Part shown: in pieces, positions 21,648 through 32,879 of the stretch
How positions within the stretch are numbered: position 1 is the stretch's first letter
Layout: every line of letters starts with the position of its first letter
Assembly (NCBI GenBank): GCA_001599915.1
Contig: BCIG01000011.1
Location: forward strand, 558,001-622,000
Length of the DNA stretch: 64,000 bases
DNA from: Symbiotaphrina buchneri
Lineage: Eukaryota > Ascomycota > Symbiotaphrinales > Symbiotaphrinaceae
Direction: 5' to 3'
Made by a program: the position numbers and the translations under genes
Notes under the pieces: model-generated
Database searches by the model: none
The model's input: only the letters and a program-made list of their open reading frames with translations
Told to the model about the DNA's origin: nothing

Positions 21648-23755
21648 ATGCATCTCGCTCTTGTAGCGGGCGCCCTCAGCCTGATGCTGGTGCAATTCGT
21701 GCATGCGCAGGAGAACTACTCGGAAACTGTTCTGGCCGCCGTCATCTTCACCCGCTATGGAGACCGTACGCCGTTGATCCTATCAGATTCCCCGACATTG
21801 ACCCCGCTGGGTGCTCAGCAAATGTACGACACCGGTACACTTTTCAGAAATCGATACATCGACACCTCGAGCTCCAGCAGCAGCGGTGGCTTGGATAATC
21901 CTTCGCCCATTGTGAATATCTCGCAGTACCAGATCGACAACACTCAAGTGTTTGCTGCATCCACCGACGAGGAATACATCACTGCATCTGCCCAAGCCTT
22001 TCTTCAAGGCCTATATCCTCCATTGATCCTATCAGATTCCCCGACATTGACCCCGCTGGGTGCTCAGCAAATGTACGACACCGGTACACTTTTCAGAAAT
22101 CGATACATCGACACCTCGAGCTCCAGCAGCAGCGGTGGCTTGGATAATCCTTCGCCCATTGTGAATATCTCGCAGTACCAGATCGACAACACTCAAGTGT
22201 TTGCTGCATCCACCGACGAGGAATACATCACTGCATCTGCCCAAGCCTTTCTTCAAGGCCTATATCCTCCACTGTCCAACGTCACCAACAGCACATATCT
22301 GACCTCGGAAGCTATCCTTGCCAATGGCGACCTTATTCAAGCTCCCTTGGGCGGTTATCAATACCCACTACTGTACACCTTTTCATATTCCGATCCAAAT
22401 ACTGTGTGGCTTGCTGGGGATGCGAATTGTCCGCAGTACACCGAGGCAAACACTGAGTACTACAATTCGACGGACTTTAGGTCGACATACGATTCTACAT
22501 ATGACTTCTATCAGTCACTGATCCCTGATGTCCTTGATGGGGTAATCCCGAAAGGGGAGGTGACCTTCGGCAATGCATACATCATATGTGAGCAGAGCGC
22601 ATGTTTTATAACGGACGACTTGCATTGGCTAATACGTACCAGATGATTACTGTTATTATGGCTACACTCACAACTCCACGGTCTATAACAATCTCGACCA
22701 ATCTCGGTTGCAACAACTGCAATACCTGTCTGACCAGGCCGAGTTTGCCTTGAATGGCAATTTGACAACATACAATGACGAAGACGATGATCCGATTAGT
22801 ACGATTTCCGGGCAAACCCTCGCTGCAAAGACTCTCGGTCTTCTTTTGGGAAACATTGAATCTGGCGGAGACCAATACAAGCTCTCCGTCGGTTTTATCG
22901 ACATTGAGCCCTTCCTCTAATTCTTTGCACTCGCAGAGTTGCCGAATATCAGCACAGACTTCTATGGTGTCCCAGAGGTGGGGTCGAGTCTGGTGTTTGA
23001 GCTTTTTACCATTAACGACAACGGAACGTTGACCGAATACCCCAGCGCTGAGAACTTGATGGTCAGGGTTCTGTTCCGAAATGGGACCAGCAATAGTTCA
23101 GAACTTATTTCATATCCGGTCTTCGGTAGAGGAAGAAGTGCTGTTGACATGACATGGGAAGATTTCGAAACATACATGAACGAGATTATGATCCCGTCTT
23201 ATGGCGATTGGTGCGATGCCTGTGGTAGTCAGGCGATCTTCTGTGGTGCCTACGATCCAGTAAGTTGATTCCCACAGATATTACGATTCTTGCTCATATA
23301 ATCTGCAGACCGAGTATTGGGGTAACAGCTCTAATGCTTTCGGTGACACCGACAGCTCAAGCAGTGGCCACAAAATGAGTGCTGCTGTAGGTGGAGTTAT
23401 CGGCGCAGTAGTCACATTGGCTGTAATTGGTCTTGTATTTGGAGCGGCAATGCTTCTAGGAGGTCTTCGTTTTCATCGACGGCAAAAGCGCAAGTCCGAG
23501 CTAGGAGGCTTCAAAGGCGGCAACAAGCTTGCATCTGACCCTGATCTTACCCTGGCTGGAGCAAAAGTGGATGCTTCAGCGAGCGAGACCGAGGTCAAGG
23601 GACATGAAAGGGTTGGCAGCTGGGAGCTGAGCAACAACAACGGAGACAGTGCAACAAAAGATCTGGATGTGGGTGGAATGAGCCGGATGCACGATCGGGA
23701 TGATTTGAGCATCAACGAGTTTGACAAACCTACAGAACCCGATTTCAAGGTCTGA
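21648..23755 (+). CDS. Histidine-acid-phosphatase-like membrane protein with duplication and in-frame stop
   Basis: Branch-2 histidine phosphatase superfamily protein of the secretory pathway. Exons 21648-22587, 22643-23259 and 23309-23755 sum to exactly 668 codons. A signal peptide ends near LVQFVHAQ. The catalytic RHGxRxP motif reads RYGDRTP, with Tyr at residue 37. The next 83 codons (21774-22022) are repeated perfectly in tandem. The C-terminal part has a transmembrane helix (GAVVTLAVIGLVFGAAML) and a basic cytosolic start (HRRQKRK). A TAA at 22918-22920 is codon 406, in the middle of the conserved segment EPFL*FFALAELP. Coding character continues on both sides and the later intron is clean. 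Translation as written gives a 405-residue secreted fragment without the anchor. It may be a pseudogene, a recent null allele, or contain a base error. Confidence 0.75.
21774..22271 (+). repeat. Perfect in-frame tandem duplication, 2 x 249 bp
   Basis: Two adjacent identical copies, 21774-22022 and 22023-22271, each 83 codons of the phosphatase-like gene, from just after the RYGDRTP motif to LQGLYPP. A short similar sequence (CC-A/G-TTGATCC against CCACTGTCC) marks the joints. No base differs between copies, so the event is very recent, maintained by conversion, or an assembly artefact. The unit is shorter than the usual length recognised by RIP. Confidence 0.97.
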
Positions 23756-24100
23756 GAATCGATCGAGTCAATGCGCGTGGCCATCTTCTGAATGTCAGGG
23801 GTGGTTCAGGGGGATACTTTGATATTGATGTTGATGTTTTGCATGGGTCATGACTTGTTGAGCGTTCTTCTTCTCATCTACACATTTAATGCAAAGTAAT
23901 ATATACCTCGGCTAGAAATCAAGGACAATGCACCCTCATTTCTCCAGATTGTGCTTCGTAGCATCACAGGCTGGACGCCAGTCCAGATGAACACCGATCG
24001 GTGGAGGAGAAGTCTCGCTTAGTCATCATCATCATCACCATCTCCAAAAGCTTCACCTCCGCCTTATTTCCTCGTCCGCCAGCGCGCACACATTGCAATA
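23756..24100. other. Short intergenic region before uS19m
   Basis: About 345 bases. It begins with 3' untranslated sequence of the phosphatase-like gene (TTTAATGCAAAG and AATATATACC at about 23884-23907). It ends with the uS19m leader, which carries a CATCATCATCATCACCATC run at 24025-24043. No gene seen. Confidence 0.4.
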
Positions 24101-24550
24101 ATGCACCCCACACGTGCCCTTCTGGGCCGTTCCGTCTGGAAAGGTTCGTTCCCTCTCTTCGCGCCTCACAAAACCCTTTTACGGTCTCCGCCTGCCCATC
24201 CTCAACGCCTTCCACCTGACATTCGCACCTTTAGGTCCGCACATCGTCCCGCTGCCCATAATCCGACCACAACCGGGCCAGCGCACGCCTCCGATCCGGA
24301 CACAAGCTCGGTCAGCGACTATCCTGCCGAACTTCGTCGGGCTGAAGTTCCAGGTGCACAATGGGAAGGGCTACCAGGATCTGACTGTCACGGAGGACAT
24401 GGTCGGGCATAAGCTGGGGGAGTTTGCTATGTGAGTTTTATCTCTCTTTCTTCTGATGTCCGTCTTCTTCTTTTGCAAAGGCTGATTGTGCGGTGTGATG
24501 CGTACAGGACGAGAAAGAGATTCACTTATAAACAGACCAAGAATAGGTAG
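24101..24550 (+). CDS. Mitochondrial ribosomal protein uS19m
   Basis: Protein of the small subunit of the mitochondrial ribosome, contacting the subunit head. Three exons (24101-24143, 24235-24430, 24508-24550) sum to exactly 94 codons, 93 residues, as usual for the family. Visible family features are [14 protein letters not shown] at the start, [16 protein letters not shown], the motif [18 protein letters not shown], and the basic ending YKQTKNR. Introns are 91 and 77 nt, longer than most in this window. No long targeting peptide is present; the basic N-terminus is typical of this family. It is convergent with TAF10. Confidence 0.93.
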
Positions 24551-24917
24551 AGGGACTGCCTAGCTGTCAGCGTTGGTGGATACTGGTACCTTATCAAGCG
24601 AGGACGTCCACGATGATCGCTTGGACTGAGGGAGGATGAAGATCGGAGCATAGCATTGGATGGAGTTACATATTCGAGTCGATCTGTATACCATTTGGAA
24701 GGCCAACTGGAGTTATCCTGCCTTTGTTTAAAGTGGGACCCCTAGGTCTCAATTCTTCTATTCACATGAAGAAACATCGATCAAAGCCCTCGTATCTCTG
24801 CACACTGTACTATCCAGAACGCCCCTGACACGATCCCGTCTGATAATGTCCTTTTTCTGATGATAATCCCCTTGCCCAGAAAACGCCTTTCGAAATCCGG
24901 ATAGATCAAATCCAAAC

Positions 24918-25786
24918 TCACCGATAAAACTCCCCTCTCTTGACATTGACCCCGTACTCTGCCACTGCCATCCCCAGATCTTCCATCGTCAGCACCGTCT
25001 TGCCCTGTCCACCTCCCTGGCCACCACCGCCGAACCCTGATCTCTGCACGCCCAGATTCATCGCCTTCCCCTTTGCGTCCTCCTTGCTACCTGCGCCGGC
25101 TCCGCCAACACCGGCTGCACCGCCTATACCGCTCCCACCAGCCATGCCACCTAGGCCGCCCATGGGATTGTTGGAGGTTGTATTTGCGGACCGGATGCGT
25201 GAGTACTGGTATGCATCGGCGGCGATGTCGGCGATGAACTTCTGGGTTGCGAGAGCGAGGAGACGAGCTAATGGAAGAGGTGTCGCTGGTGGTGGAGGCA
25301 GCCCGGCGAGAGTGAGGTAGTAGTTTGTGACGGCGTCTGGAATCTAAGACATGATGCGATCAGTTTCCAACATCCGGTGGGGGCAAAGTCCAGGACAAAG
25401 TCCGAACCAGGATAAGAGGGACATACTATAGGTGCATAATCATCCATCTTGCTCAGGAATTCACGCAGACTCGCATCCTTCTTTGTCGGCACCCTCGCAT
25501 CCGGCACCGCCAGCGGATCCACTGCTTCTGCCGCCGCATCACCCGTACCATCGAGATTCATTGCGGCAGCGGGCTGGTTCTGATCCGGCATATCCACGTC
25601 CGCTTCGCCTTCAGCTTCGGCTTCAGCTCCGACTTCCGCTTCGATGGAGGCGTCCAGCGCCGAATCTTCGTGTTCTGGCGGTTGAGAGGTCGATTGTGCT
25701 TCAGCTGACGATTCGGCCGGTGGTTGTGAGAATTGTGAGGGTTGTGAAGTTTGATCGGAGGGTTGGTCAGAGGGCTGGTCGGCCAT
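24918..25786 (-). CDS. TAF10: TAF10, TFIID/SAGA histone-fold subunit
   Basis: Shared subunit of general transcription factor TFIID and the SAGA coactivator. Two exons (25786-25427, 25343-24918) sum to 262 codons, 261 residues. The N-terminal 115 residues are acidic and low-complexity ([35 protein letters not shown]). The histone fold begins at [14 protein letters not shown], is interrupted by the intron, and continues [15 protein letters not shown] then [21 protein letters not shown] Gly/Ala-rich loop splits the domain before the conserved end [19 protein letters not shown], the typical TAF10 terminus. The Gly-rich insertion of about 60 residues is long but of a kind seen in fungal members. 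Confidence 0.94.
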
Positions 25787-26329
25787 TGTGAGAGGTGAAT
25801 GGGGGGTCAATGGGAAGGTAAGACAATGTGGCCAGGTGATGGCAAGGAGATAGGATCGCCCGGTGCACGAAGCAAACAAACTATTGATGGAATGCAGCGG
25901 GTGAATGGAGGGGTTAATGATATTGTCCCTGGCCTCGTCCCTCGTGAGCTGCAGGCTTGAGGTGTCACAGATGTCCGGGGCCAGAGTGGATGGTGGATGG
26001 GCCGCTAGTGGATTAAGCATCTTCCGAAGTGCACTAGTCCGTTTATGGCCACAGCAATAATCTGGAGTTTTACCAAGTACAATCGTGAGCGTCAGGTCGA
26101 AAAAGTCCGAATGCAATTGACATCCAAAGCTGCAGCTCTTGCGTCAGGCGCAAGAGTAATTCTCTAGGCTCCCACGTACCCTGAGAAGGCTACGATAGCT
26201 GAAAATTGAGCTTGAAGATTATATCAAGCAGGTCAATCGAAGACAAAACCATTCGGTGGCAAAGGATTGTTTTACATGACATTGTTGAATTGCTCTGCCG
26301 ACATGGGACCTGTTAACCAGGATATGCGA
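25787..26329. other. Intergenic region TAF10 / GFA protein
   Basis: About 540 bases, holding the TAF10 promoter on the left and the 3' end of the GFA gene on the right. The minus frame upstream of the TAF10 start stays open to 26116, but its composition changes and the ATG at 25786 has the conserved low-complexity start. I see no separate gene. Confidence 0.4.
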
Positions 26330-27364
26330 TCATGCGAGCATAGATGAGACATCTGGTGGATAATCGCCAATATCCATATCATCGAAGTCGACTCCGTTCA
26401 GGGTACGAACGTTGATCGGTGCCAAGTTGATCTTCGCGTGCTGGATGTCATTGAACATTGAAACCCCACAGATTGAGCAGAAACGATGTCCGGCCTGCTT
26501 TTTCCCAAACTGATACATGGACAAGTTCTCTTCGCCTTTCTTCACCACATCAGCTTTGGCAGGATAGATCCAGAGGTAGCCGTTCTACTTGCATTAGCCT
26601 TTCGGTGGGATCTTCAATGTCTCTTGCGAAAATACTCACCCTTGCGCAAATGGAGCAATCACAGGATGTCACCTTTGCCTTATTTTCAACACCATTGAAG
26701 GGTACGGATCGTACTGAATAGCGGACAGAACCACAATGACAATTGCCGTGATACACTTTCTTCCCCTCCGCTGGAGCCAAGCCTTCCACAGGTTCTGGAG
26801 GCTCATAAGGTGGTGGCAACGATTTTCCATCAAACAAACCGGTATCTAGACTCTTGAGGTCGATACTATCCAGCATCATACGTGCCTGAGAAGCTTGTGT
26901 AAGCGCTATGACAGAAACAGAAACCGAAATAACGTACATTGATCGCAAGTTTTCGGCCGGGAGGGTTGGAAGGAGTTATAGTCAGAATGGAGCTACCGCA
27001 GGTAGGGCAAAACTGAGATCATTAGCTAAGTACTACGAGTATGTGCGATACACACGGCACTCACTTTCTGCACTCTCTCCTGCTGATTGAATTGGTAGAC
27101 CTTTAGATGGTCTGCACCTTTCTCGACGACAAAGTCCTCGTTTCTCTGTGGGAAAAGCCACAAGGCGGCATTCTGTCAAATGCAATCAATTCAGGAATGC
27201 CGGGTGTAAGGCTGCGAGACGCGTTGACGTACAAGAGAACAAAAACTGCAATTGCAGTAAGTGACCTTTTCGATTGGAGGAAGCTTGAGTATGAAGCTGA
27301 AGGAGCCACAATGGCAGCTGCCTTCGTAGTCTTTCAGAGGCGAATCGTTCGATTCTCCAGACAT
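26330..27364 (-). CDS. Tandem GFA/CENP-V domain protein
   Basis: Member of the glutathione-dependent formaldehyde-activating/CENP-V family, a zinc-binding beta-fold; in fungi most members have no known substrate. Five exons (27364-27233, 27172-27065, 27012-26938, 26885-26640, 26584-26330) sum to exactly 272 codons, 271 residues. Two domains follow each other. The first has GSCHCGSFSF, YCNCSFCS, NAALWLFPQRNEDF and FCPTCGSSI. The second has GNCHCGSVRYSV, SCDCSICARNGYLWIYP and HRFCSICGVSMF. Both carry the full set of zinc-type cysteines (CHCG, CxCxxC, CxxCG). A short linker rich in Pro (PPPYEPPEPVEG) joins them. No signal peptide or membrane segment is seen. Function beyond the fold is unknown. 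Confidence 0.88.
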
Positions 27365-28109
27365 CTTGAGGTCTTGGGATTTCCCACGATAAGCAGAGAA
27401 GCTAGAATGATCAAGAGGTCATGAACAAGTTCCACCTGGAGAAGAGAGGCGAGGACAAGCGCTATTGACGTAGTACGAGTGTAGCTCCACCGAGGATTGA
27501 TAAATGTTTTGAAAGGTTGAGAAATTAATAGCGATTGGCTAGATGTTTATTTTGGCCTTGCCAGATCTGAGTGGAGTCATATGAGTCAGGAAAAAAATAA
27601 GACAGAAAGCTGAAGCAGTTCTCCAGTGTTGGAAGGTAAGCCGTATCTCCAGGCAGCCGCCCCACGGCCGGTTTAGGAATCCGAAGAGCGCCAAGTCAAT
27701 TATAATTGGCTCGCAGCGCAACACAGAACTACCGCGTACTTTATTCTGCGAAATGTTTCCGAGCCTAGAGGTAGAGCAACGGTGACTCCAAAAACAAGAT
27801 GTATCATCAGTGTCGCAGGTTCATGTCTCTTCAGCAGCTCTGGAAGGAGCTTGCCGTGTCGGCGACGGAATAGGTACCCGGTGTAGGTGTACAGCGGCGC
27901 GGAGAAACTATGACGCGTGATAGTGGTAGCCGTCCGGCATTTTCCGTCCCATTTATCCAGTCGCGTCTTCCGTCACGTCTGTAAGCCAGAACGACGGACT
28001 GTTTGTGTTACTTCGTTGCAGAGAGGTGGAAGTGACATGATCAGGCGGAAGTCTTGCGGATGTCTTCAAGCTCTTTGTTTCTTCCAAGGCGAGTGTCTGA
28101 TCAGAAACC
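27365..28109. promoter_or_regulatory. Divergent intergenic region GFA protein / MRE11
   Basis: About 745 bases between divergent start codons, so both promoters lie here. Small open frames (for example 27539-27724 minus and 27917-28129 plus) have no features of real proteins. The plus leader just before 28110 contains no obvious long upstream frame. Confidence 0.35.
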
Positions 28110-30604
28110 ATGCCCAACTTCACTGGTGAGTTCAGCCTAGCTAGAGTTCCCAATGTTGAGCTCAATCAGGCTGACACTGGGATTTGACATAGCTGCGGAC
28201 ATCATCAGAATCCTGGTAGCAACTGATAGCCATGTCGGATACAATGAACGCGATCCAATACGGGGCGATGACAGCTGGAAGAGCTTTCATGAAGTCATGT
28301 GTCTGGCAAAAGAGCAGGATGTGGATATGGTCCTTCTGGCTGGTGATCTTTTCCACGAGAATAAGCCTTCGAGGAAATCCATGTACCAAGTTATGCGTTC
28401 CTTACGTATGAATTGTTATGGAGAGAAGCCTTGCGAATTGGAGATGCTGAGTGACCCCAGTGAAAACTTCCAAGGGTATGCTTCTTCAAGGAATATGTCG
28501 TAGCCGAACTGAACAGTGCAGTGCCTTCAATCATGTCAACTATGAAGATCCGGATATCAATGTCGCCATTCCCGTATTTTCAATCCACGGCAACCATGAT
28601 GATCCATCAGGAGTATGCTCGCCGTGGTCTTGTCATGATTTTGCCCATGCTTACGTTCCCTAGGAAGGTCATTTAGCTGCTTTGGACCTGCTGAGTGTAT
28701 CCGGACTTGTCAATTATTACGGCCGAACTCCAGAATCCGACAACATAAACGTCAAACCAGTGCTGTTACAGAAGGGACGTACCAAGCTAGCGCTATATGG
28801 ACTGAGCAATGTCAGGGATGAGAGATTATTCCGAACATTCCGGGATGGGAAGGTCAAGTTCTTTCAGCCGAGTACACAGAAAGAGGATTGGTTTAATTTG
28901 ATGTCTGTACATCAAAATCAGTATGTCATTCCTGGTCTTCTCTCCGAAGTCCGCTAATCTGCCCCCAGCCATGCTTATACGGAGACCGGGTACCTTCCTG
29001 AGAATTTCCTTCCAGAGTTTATGGATTTCGTAATCTGGGGCCACGAACATGAGTGCATCATTGATCCACGTTTCAACCCTGAAATGGGCTTCTATGTCAT
29101 GCAACCTGGTTCCTCCGTCGTCACTTCTCTTTCTCCAGGTGAAGCGGTTCCAAAGCACGTCGCAGTTCTAAGCATTACCGGAAAAGACTTCAAAGTTGAA
29201 AAGCATCGCCTCAAGACCGTTCGACCATTCTTGATGAGAGAGATTGTCCTCTCGGAAGAGAAGGCTGTCAAAGGACTAGCCAAGAAGGAGAACAATCGAA
29301 CTCAGATAACGCAGTACCTGGTGAAGATTGTGGAAGAGACGATCGAAGAAGCAAAAGCGGAATGGCTAGAAGGCCAGGATGACCCAGAAGAGGATGAAGA
29401 GCTAGAAGCTCCACTACCGCTTATTCGGTTACGGGTGGAATACTCAGCACCAGAAGGAGGAAAGTTCGACTGTGAAAACCCCCAACGTTTCTCAAATCGA
29501 TTCGTGGGAAAAGTCGCCAATGTCAATGATGTTGTGCAATTCTACCGCAAGAAGGCTTCAGCCACAAGTGAGTGCCATACGATGCTCTTTTCCCATGGAA
29601 GTACTGAATCGTTTTATAGAAAAGTCCAAGGATGGTCCGGAACTTCCAGAAGAATCTGTTTTGGCCCAATTGAGCATCGACAATGTAAAAGTTGAAAAGC
29701 TTGTAAGGGAGTTTTTAATGGCACAATCACTCACTATCCTTCCGCAGAACCTCTTTGGGGATGCTGTTAGTCAATTCGTCGACAAGGATGACAAGCATGC
29801 GATGGAGATGTTTGTCAACGAGAGTCTATCCAGTCAGGTTAAGCACCTTATGGAGGCTGAAGGTGCAGATGATGACGAGATACAAAATGCAATGGAGCAG
29901 TATAGAACAAGCCTAGAGGAGATGTTCGCAGCTGGTCGATTGAAGAAGAAAAAGAATAAAGCAAGGCTGAAGCCTAAGCCAGACAATTGGGACTCTGATC
30001 TTGATGGAGAGTGGGCTGATCAACCCGGCGCTTTGATACATTCTGAAAACGAGGACGAGGAGGTGGATGACAATGCTTCCATCGTTTCAGGGACTCCTGC
30101 ACCTAGAGGTCGCGGAAAGGCCACAGCAACGACATCCCGCAAGACCACTGCAGCAGCTAAGAAGGCGCCTGTGGCTAGGGGCGGAAGAGGAAAAAAGAAG
30201 GCCGTTGAAGAGGAAAGCGAAGAGGAAGATCAGGACGTCATTATGCTAGATGATGATGACGAAGAAGAGGAAGAACCTCCAGCCAAACCTACCAGAGGCG
30301 GTCGTAAAGCTGCACCGCCCGTTAAACCAGCAGCTCCGGCAAAGAGGCCACCTGGTAGGGCCGCTGCTGCAGCCTCTGCGAAGCAAACGAGGCTCAACTT
30401 TTCGTCCCAACCTGCCACACAGCGAAGTCAAGCTAATGGTAGCGCACGCAAATTTCATGAACTTGTTAGTACCAGCCTCTTTCCCAGCGTTTCCTGCAAC
30501 CATGCCGCTAACGTTCTGCTTAGAGTGACGATGAGATCTCGGACGATGATGCTTTCGAGCCAGCACCTCCTTCTACTGCTCGTTCAACGAGGAGCAGGAA
30601 ATGA
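28110..30604 (+). CDS. MRE11: Double-strand-break repair nuclease MRE11
   Basis: Nuclease subunit of the MRE11-RAD50-NBS1 complex, for break sensing, end resection and telomere upkeep. Seven exons (28110-28125, 28193-28475, 28522-28612, 28664-28920, 28969-29567, 29620-30464, 30524-30604) sum to 724 codons, 723 residues. All phosphodiesterase motifs are seen: [43 protein letters not shown] and IWGHEHEC. The Mre11 DNA-binding domain follows ([20 protein letters not shown], then [20 protein letters not shown]). The C-terminus has the usual fungal acidic and Arg/Gly patches ([23 protein letters not shown]) and ends in [10 protein letters not shown]. The first exon encodes only MPNFT plus one base. 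The gene appears intact. Confidence 0.97.
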
Positions 30605-31460
30605 TATGACGGCATTTTAGCGTAACTTTGTTTTTGTCCAGTGCTTGCAGATACATAGCGCATGATGGGGATCGGAGCATGGCATGGCAACATATGGCGT
30701 TCAAATCTCATTCCTTGTAGAATAGCTTGACATATCCTTGCTTCGCTGGCATAATGGGCAAACGCTTGGCATTCTTTGACTGTTCTTGGTGATCTTATGC
30801 TGGCTGCCGTTGACTCGGCAAAACGGACCGCGAGCTGCTTGGTAAATCGTGAGCCCGCCTTGACGCAGAACCCCTGGAGCAAATGGATTCTTCATCCCTG
30901 AAGTGGAGTACTAACAAGTGATGTTCCGGCCGACCTGATTCTCAGGGGTCTGCCAAGAAGTCGTGATATCAGATCAACCTCCACCGGCTTGACGGTAGTC
31001 AGATGAGCTTGAACAGGAAGCCACGATGCGCTCCACCAACGTCATGCCAGCTCTACTATGCTCCTGCCAAACCGGGATACATTGGAGCAATGGCCGGTTC
31101 TTGCTAACGATGCTAGCTCGACATCCAAGAGCACATCCTTCGACGCACCCTCACCTGGACCGTCGATACATCGTCATGACGACGCCTGTCTGCAACATCA
31201 TCCATCGTGAAACGCCTTGATGCGGTTTAGCACCGACGACTCAGCGACAGTGAACGACTTCTGCTAGTTATTTCGAGATACTTGAACTGCTGTAAGTCTT
31301 CCTCTGCACTCTTGTACTCTTCCTCACGCACCCACTCTACCCTGAACCCTTCCCCTTGCAGATGGTTATACCATCAGCTCCAATCCTTCTAAAAGACACT
31401 CTTTGCCTGTCTTGTTTCGCTTGATCGAATCCCTGCATCCTCAGTGTTGCCGCCGGCAAG
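30605..31460. other. Intergenic region after MRE11
   Basis: About 855 bases. A minus frame of 120 codons (30520-30882) overlaps the MRE11 3' end, and another minus frame (30701-30895) contains CPLC. Neither resembles a known family and their codon usage is not persuasive. The right third should hold the promoter and leader of the gene at 31461, with C/T-rich tracts. Confidence 0.35.
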
Positions 31461-32646
31461 ATGGCGCCGTACCAGAGCCGTTTCGTTGAAGACTTTGAAG
31501 CTGAGCAGTCTCAAGGAGTCGAGACCGTATCCCCAACCCATCCTCTGGTGAGACACGACCACGATTATATCCCTTCTCTTACTTCAGGATGAGCCCTGAC
31601 GCTGCGCTACAGATCCAGCAAGACGTACTGGTCATCAACAACCCGGGAACTGCGATTGTGGTGAACTCACTCTTGAACCCTCTGGACACAGCCGCAGACG
31701 ACGCATCCGACGAGGATAGTTCGGAAAACTCCTTCTCCGATAAGGGCTCTGGCTGTAAAGAGCCCGTCGAAAAGAACCCCGGTCGTGACAACGAGCCTAA
31801 CGGCGAGGGACTGCGCCTCTTAGGTGCTAGCGATACGAAGTCGGAAGTATCACTGGTAGCTATCACTCTGCTCGAGAGGATCTCGAGACATCCGACAAAC
31901 CGGCCTCGGTGCATGGTTTTGAAGAAGAGCCAATTCGGACCGGTAGAAACGCTCCGCTTTTCGAGCTTCTCGACCCCTCAGGCTCGCTGGAGGAGGCCTC
32001 GAAGTCTAATCAGAATATCAGACGCACGGTTGAAGCCCTTCAAACTCTACTCGTAGGGAAATTTCCCGGTGCGGAGCGGGATCTTCAAGATTTTGTTCCA
32101 CCTGAAGACGAGGAATTCTCCGACGCTTGGTCCATTGCCGCAGACGTCGATAGTACTGAGGCTTGGTCCGTTGACGAAGAGCAATTATCTGACGCGGGGT
32201 CGATTGCCGCAGACGTCGATAGTACTGAGGCTCCGTCCGTTGACAAGGAGGTCTCTGATACTGAACCCGTGCCTGCCCTTGGAAGACAAGAGGTCATTGA
32301 CTCGAAGCCTGCTGTATCGGGGCGTGTTCGGGGCTATAGGCACGCGCACGTCGAGAGTGTGTGTGACGTCGAGTTTTGTGTCCTTCGTGACAGTCTCCCT
32401 GGAGACTGGGCTGAATACCTGCAAAGAGTGACCACCGCTGAGGGTGAGCTTGTGATGTCGGAAGAGACTATTCTCGAAGTCGAATCTGCGATCTCCAAGA
32501 TGGATGAGAACGGGAAGAGACGCTACAGCATCACAGAATTGCTGGCGTTGAGGAACTCGGCGAGTACTAAAGTTGTTCCCGGATTGGTAATGGAGGTTGA
32601 GCAGACCAAAAAGGTCGACGAGGAAAATGGAGTACAAGGTAAGTGA
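31461..32646 (+). CDS. Acidic hypothetical protein with internal repeat
   Basis: Not recognised. ATG 31461 (CAAGATGG context) opens MAPYQSRFVEDFEAEQSQGV. A clean intron (31548-31612) follows, then IQQDVLVINNPGTAIVVNSLL and an acidic Ser-rich stretch. Between about 31755 and 31880 the reading must shift to another frame, in which LETSDKPASVHGFEEEP and the rest continue to a stop at 32646. A 53-nt intron at 31824-31876 would do this (weak GTGCTA donor, GAG acceptor), giving GLRLLEDLETS across the joint. A frameshift or sequence error would explain it equally well. The C-terminal half holds a 23-residue acidic repeat and a more ordered-looking end (CDVEFCVLRDSLPGDWAEYL, RRYSITELLALRNSASTKVV). 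No signal peptide or membrane segment. Confidence 0.5.
32122..32259 (+). repeat. Coding tandem repeat, 2 x 69 bp
   Basis: Two adjacent copies at 32122-32190 and 32191-32259 inside the hypothetical gene at 31461-32646. Each encodes 23 residues around SIAADVDSTEA. The copies share a perfect core (GCCGCAGACGTCGATAGTAC) and differ at their ends, so this is an older duplication than the one at 21774. The unit keeps the frame. Confidence 0.85.
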
Positions 32647-32879
32647 CAGTGACTGTCGTCGTCGAGCCTTGAGCTCTTTGCACACCGAGAAACGTACCTC
32701 CCCTTCTGCTGCCCTCCTTTGCCGTCAATATCTCTTTCCTCGCTCTCCTCACACACTCTCCCTCATCCACACTCCTCACACTCGCTATCAACTCTTTCCA
32801 TCACTGCCTCCTCCCTGGCTTTTGCATCAAAGGAGTCAGATACTTGCTTTTTTCGTTTCCTCTATCACCACCACCCAAC

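Noticed and set aside
21783-22256. Two identical 74-codon minus frames
   Set aside because: They are simply the antisense of the 249-bp duplication in the phosphatase-like gene.
30520-30882. 120-codon minus frame after MRE11
   Set aside because: Overlaps the last MRE11 exons, no family match, and an alternative frame looks equally (un)likely.
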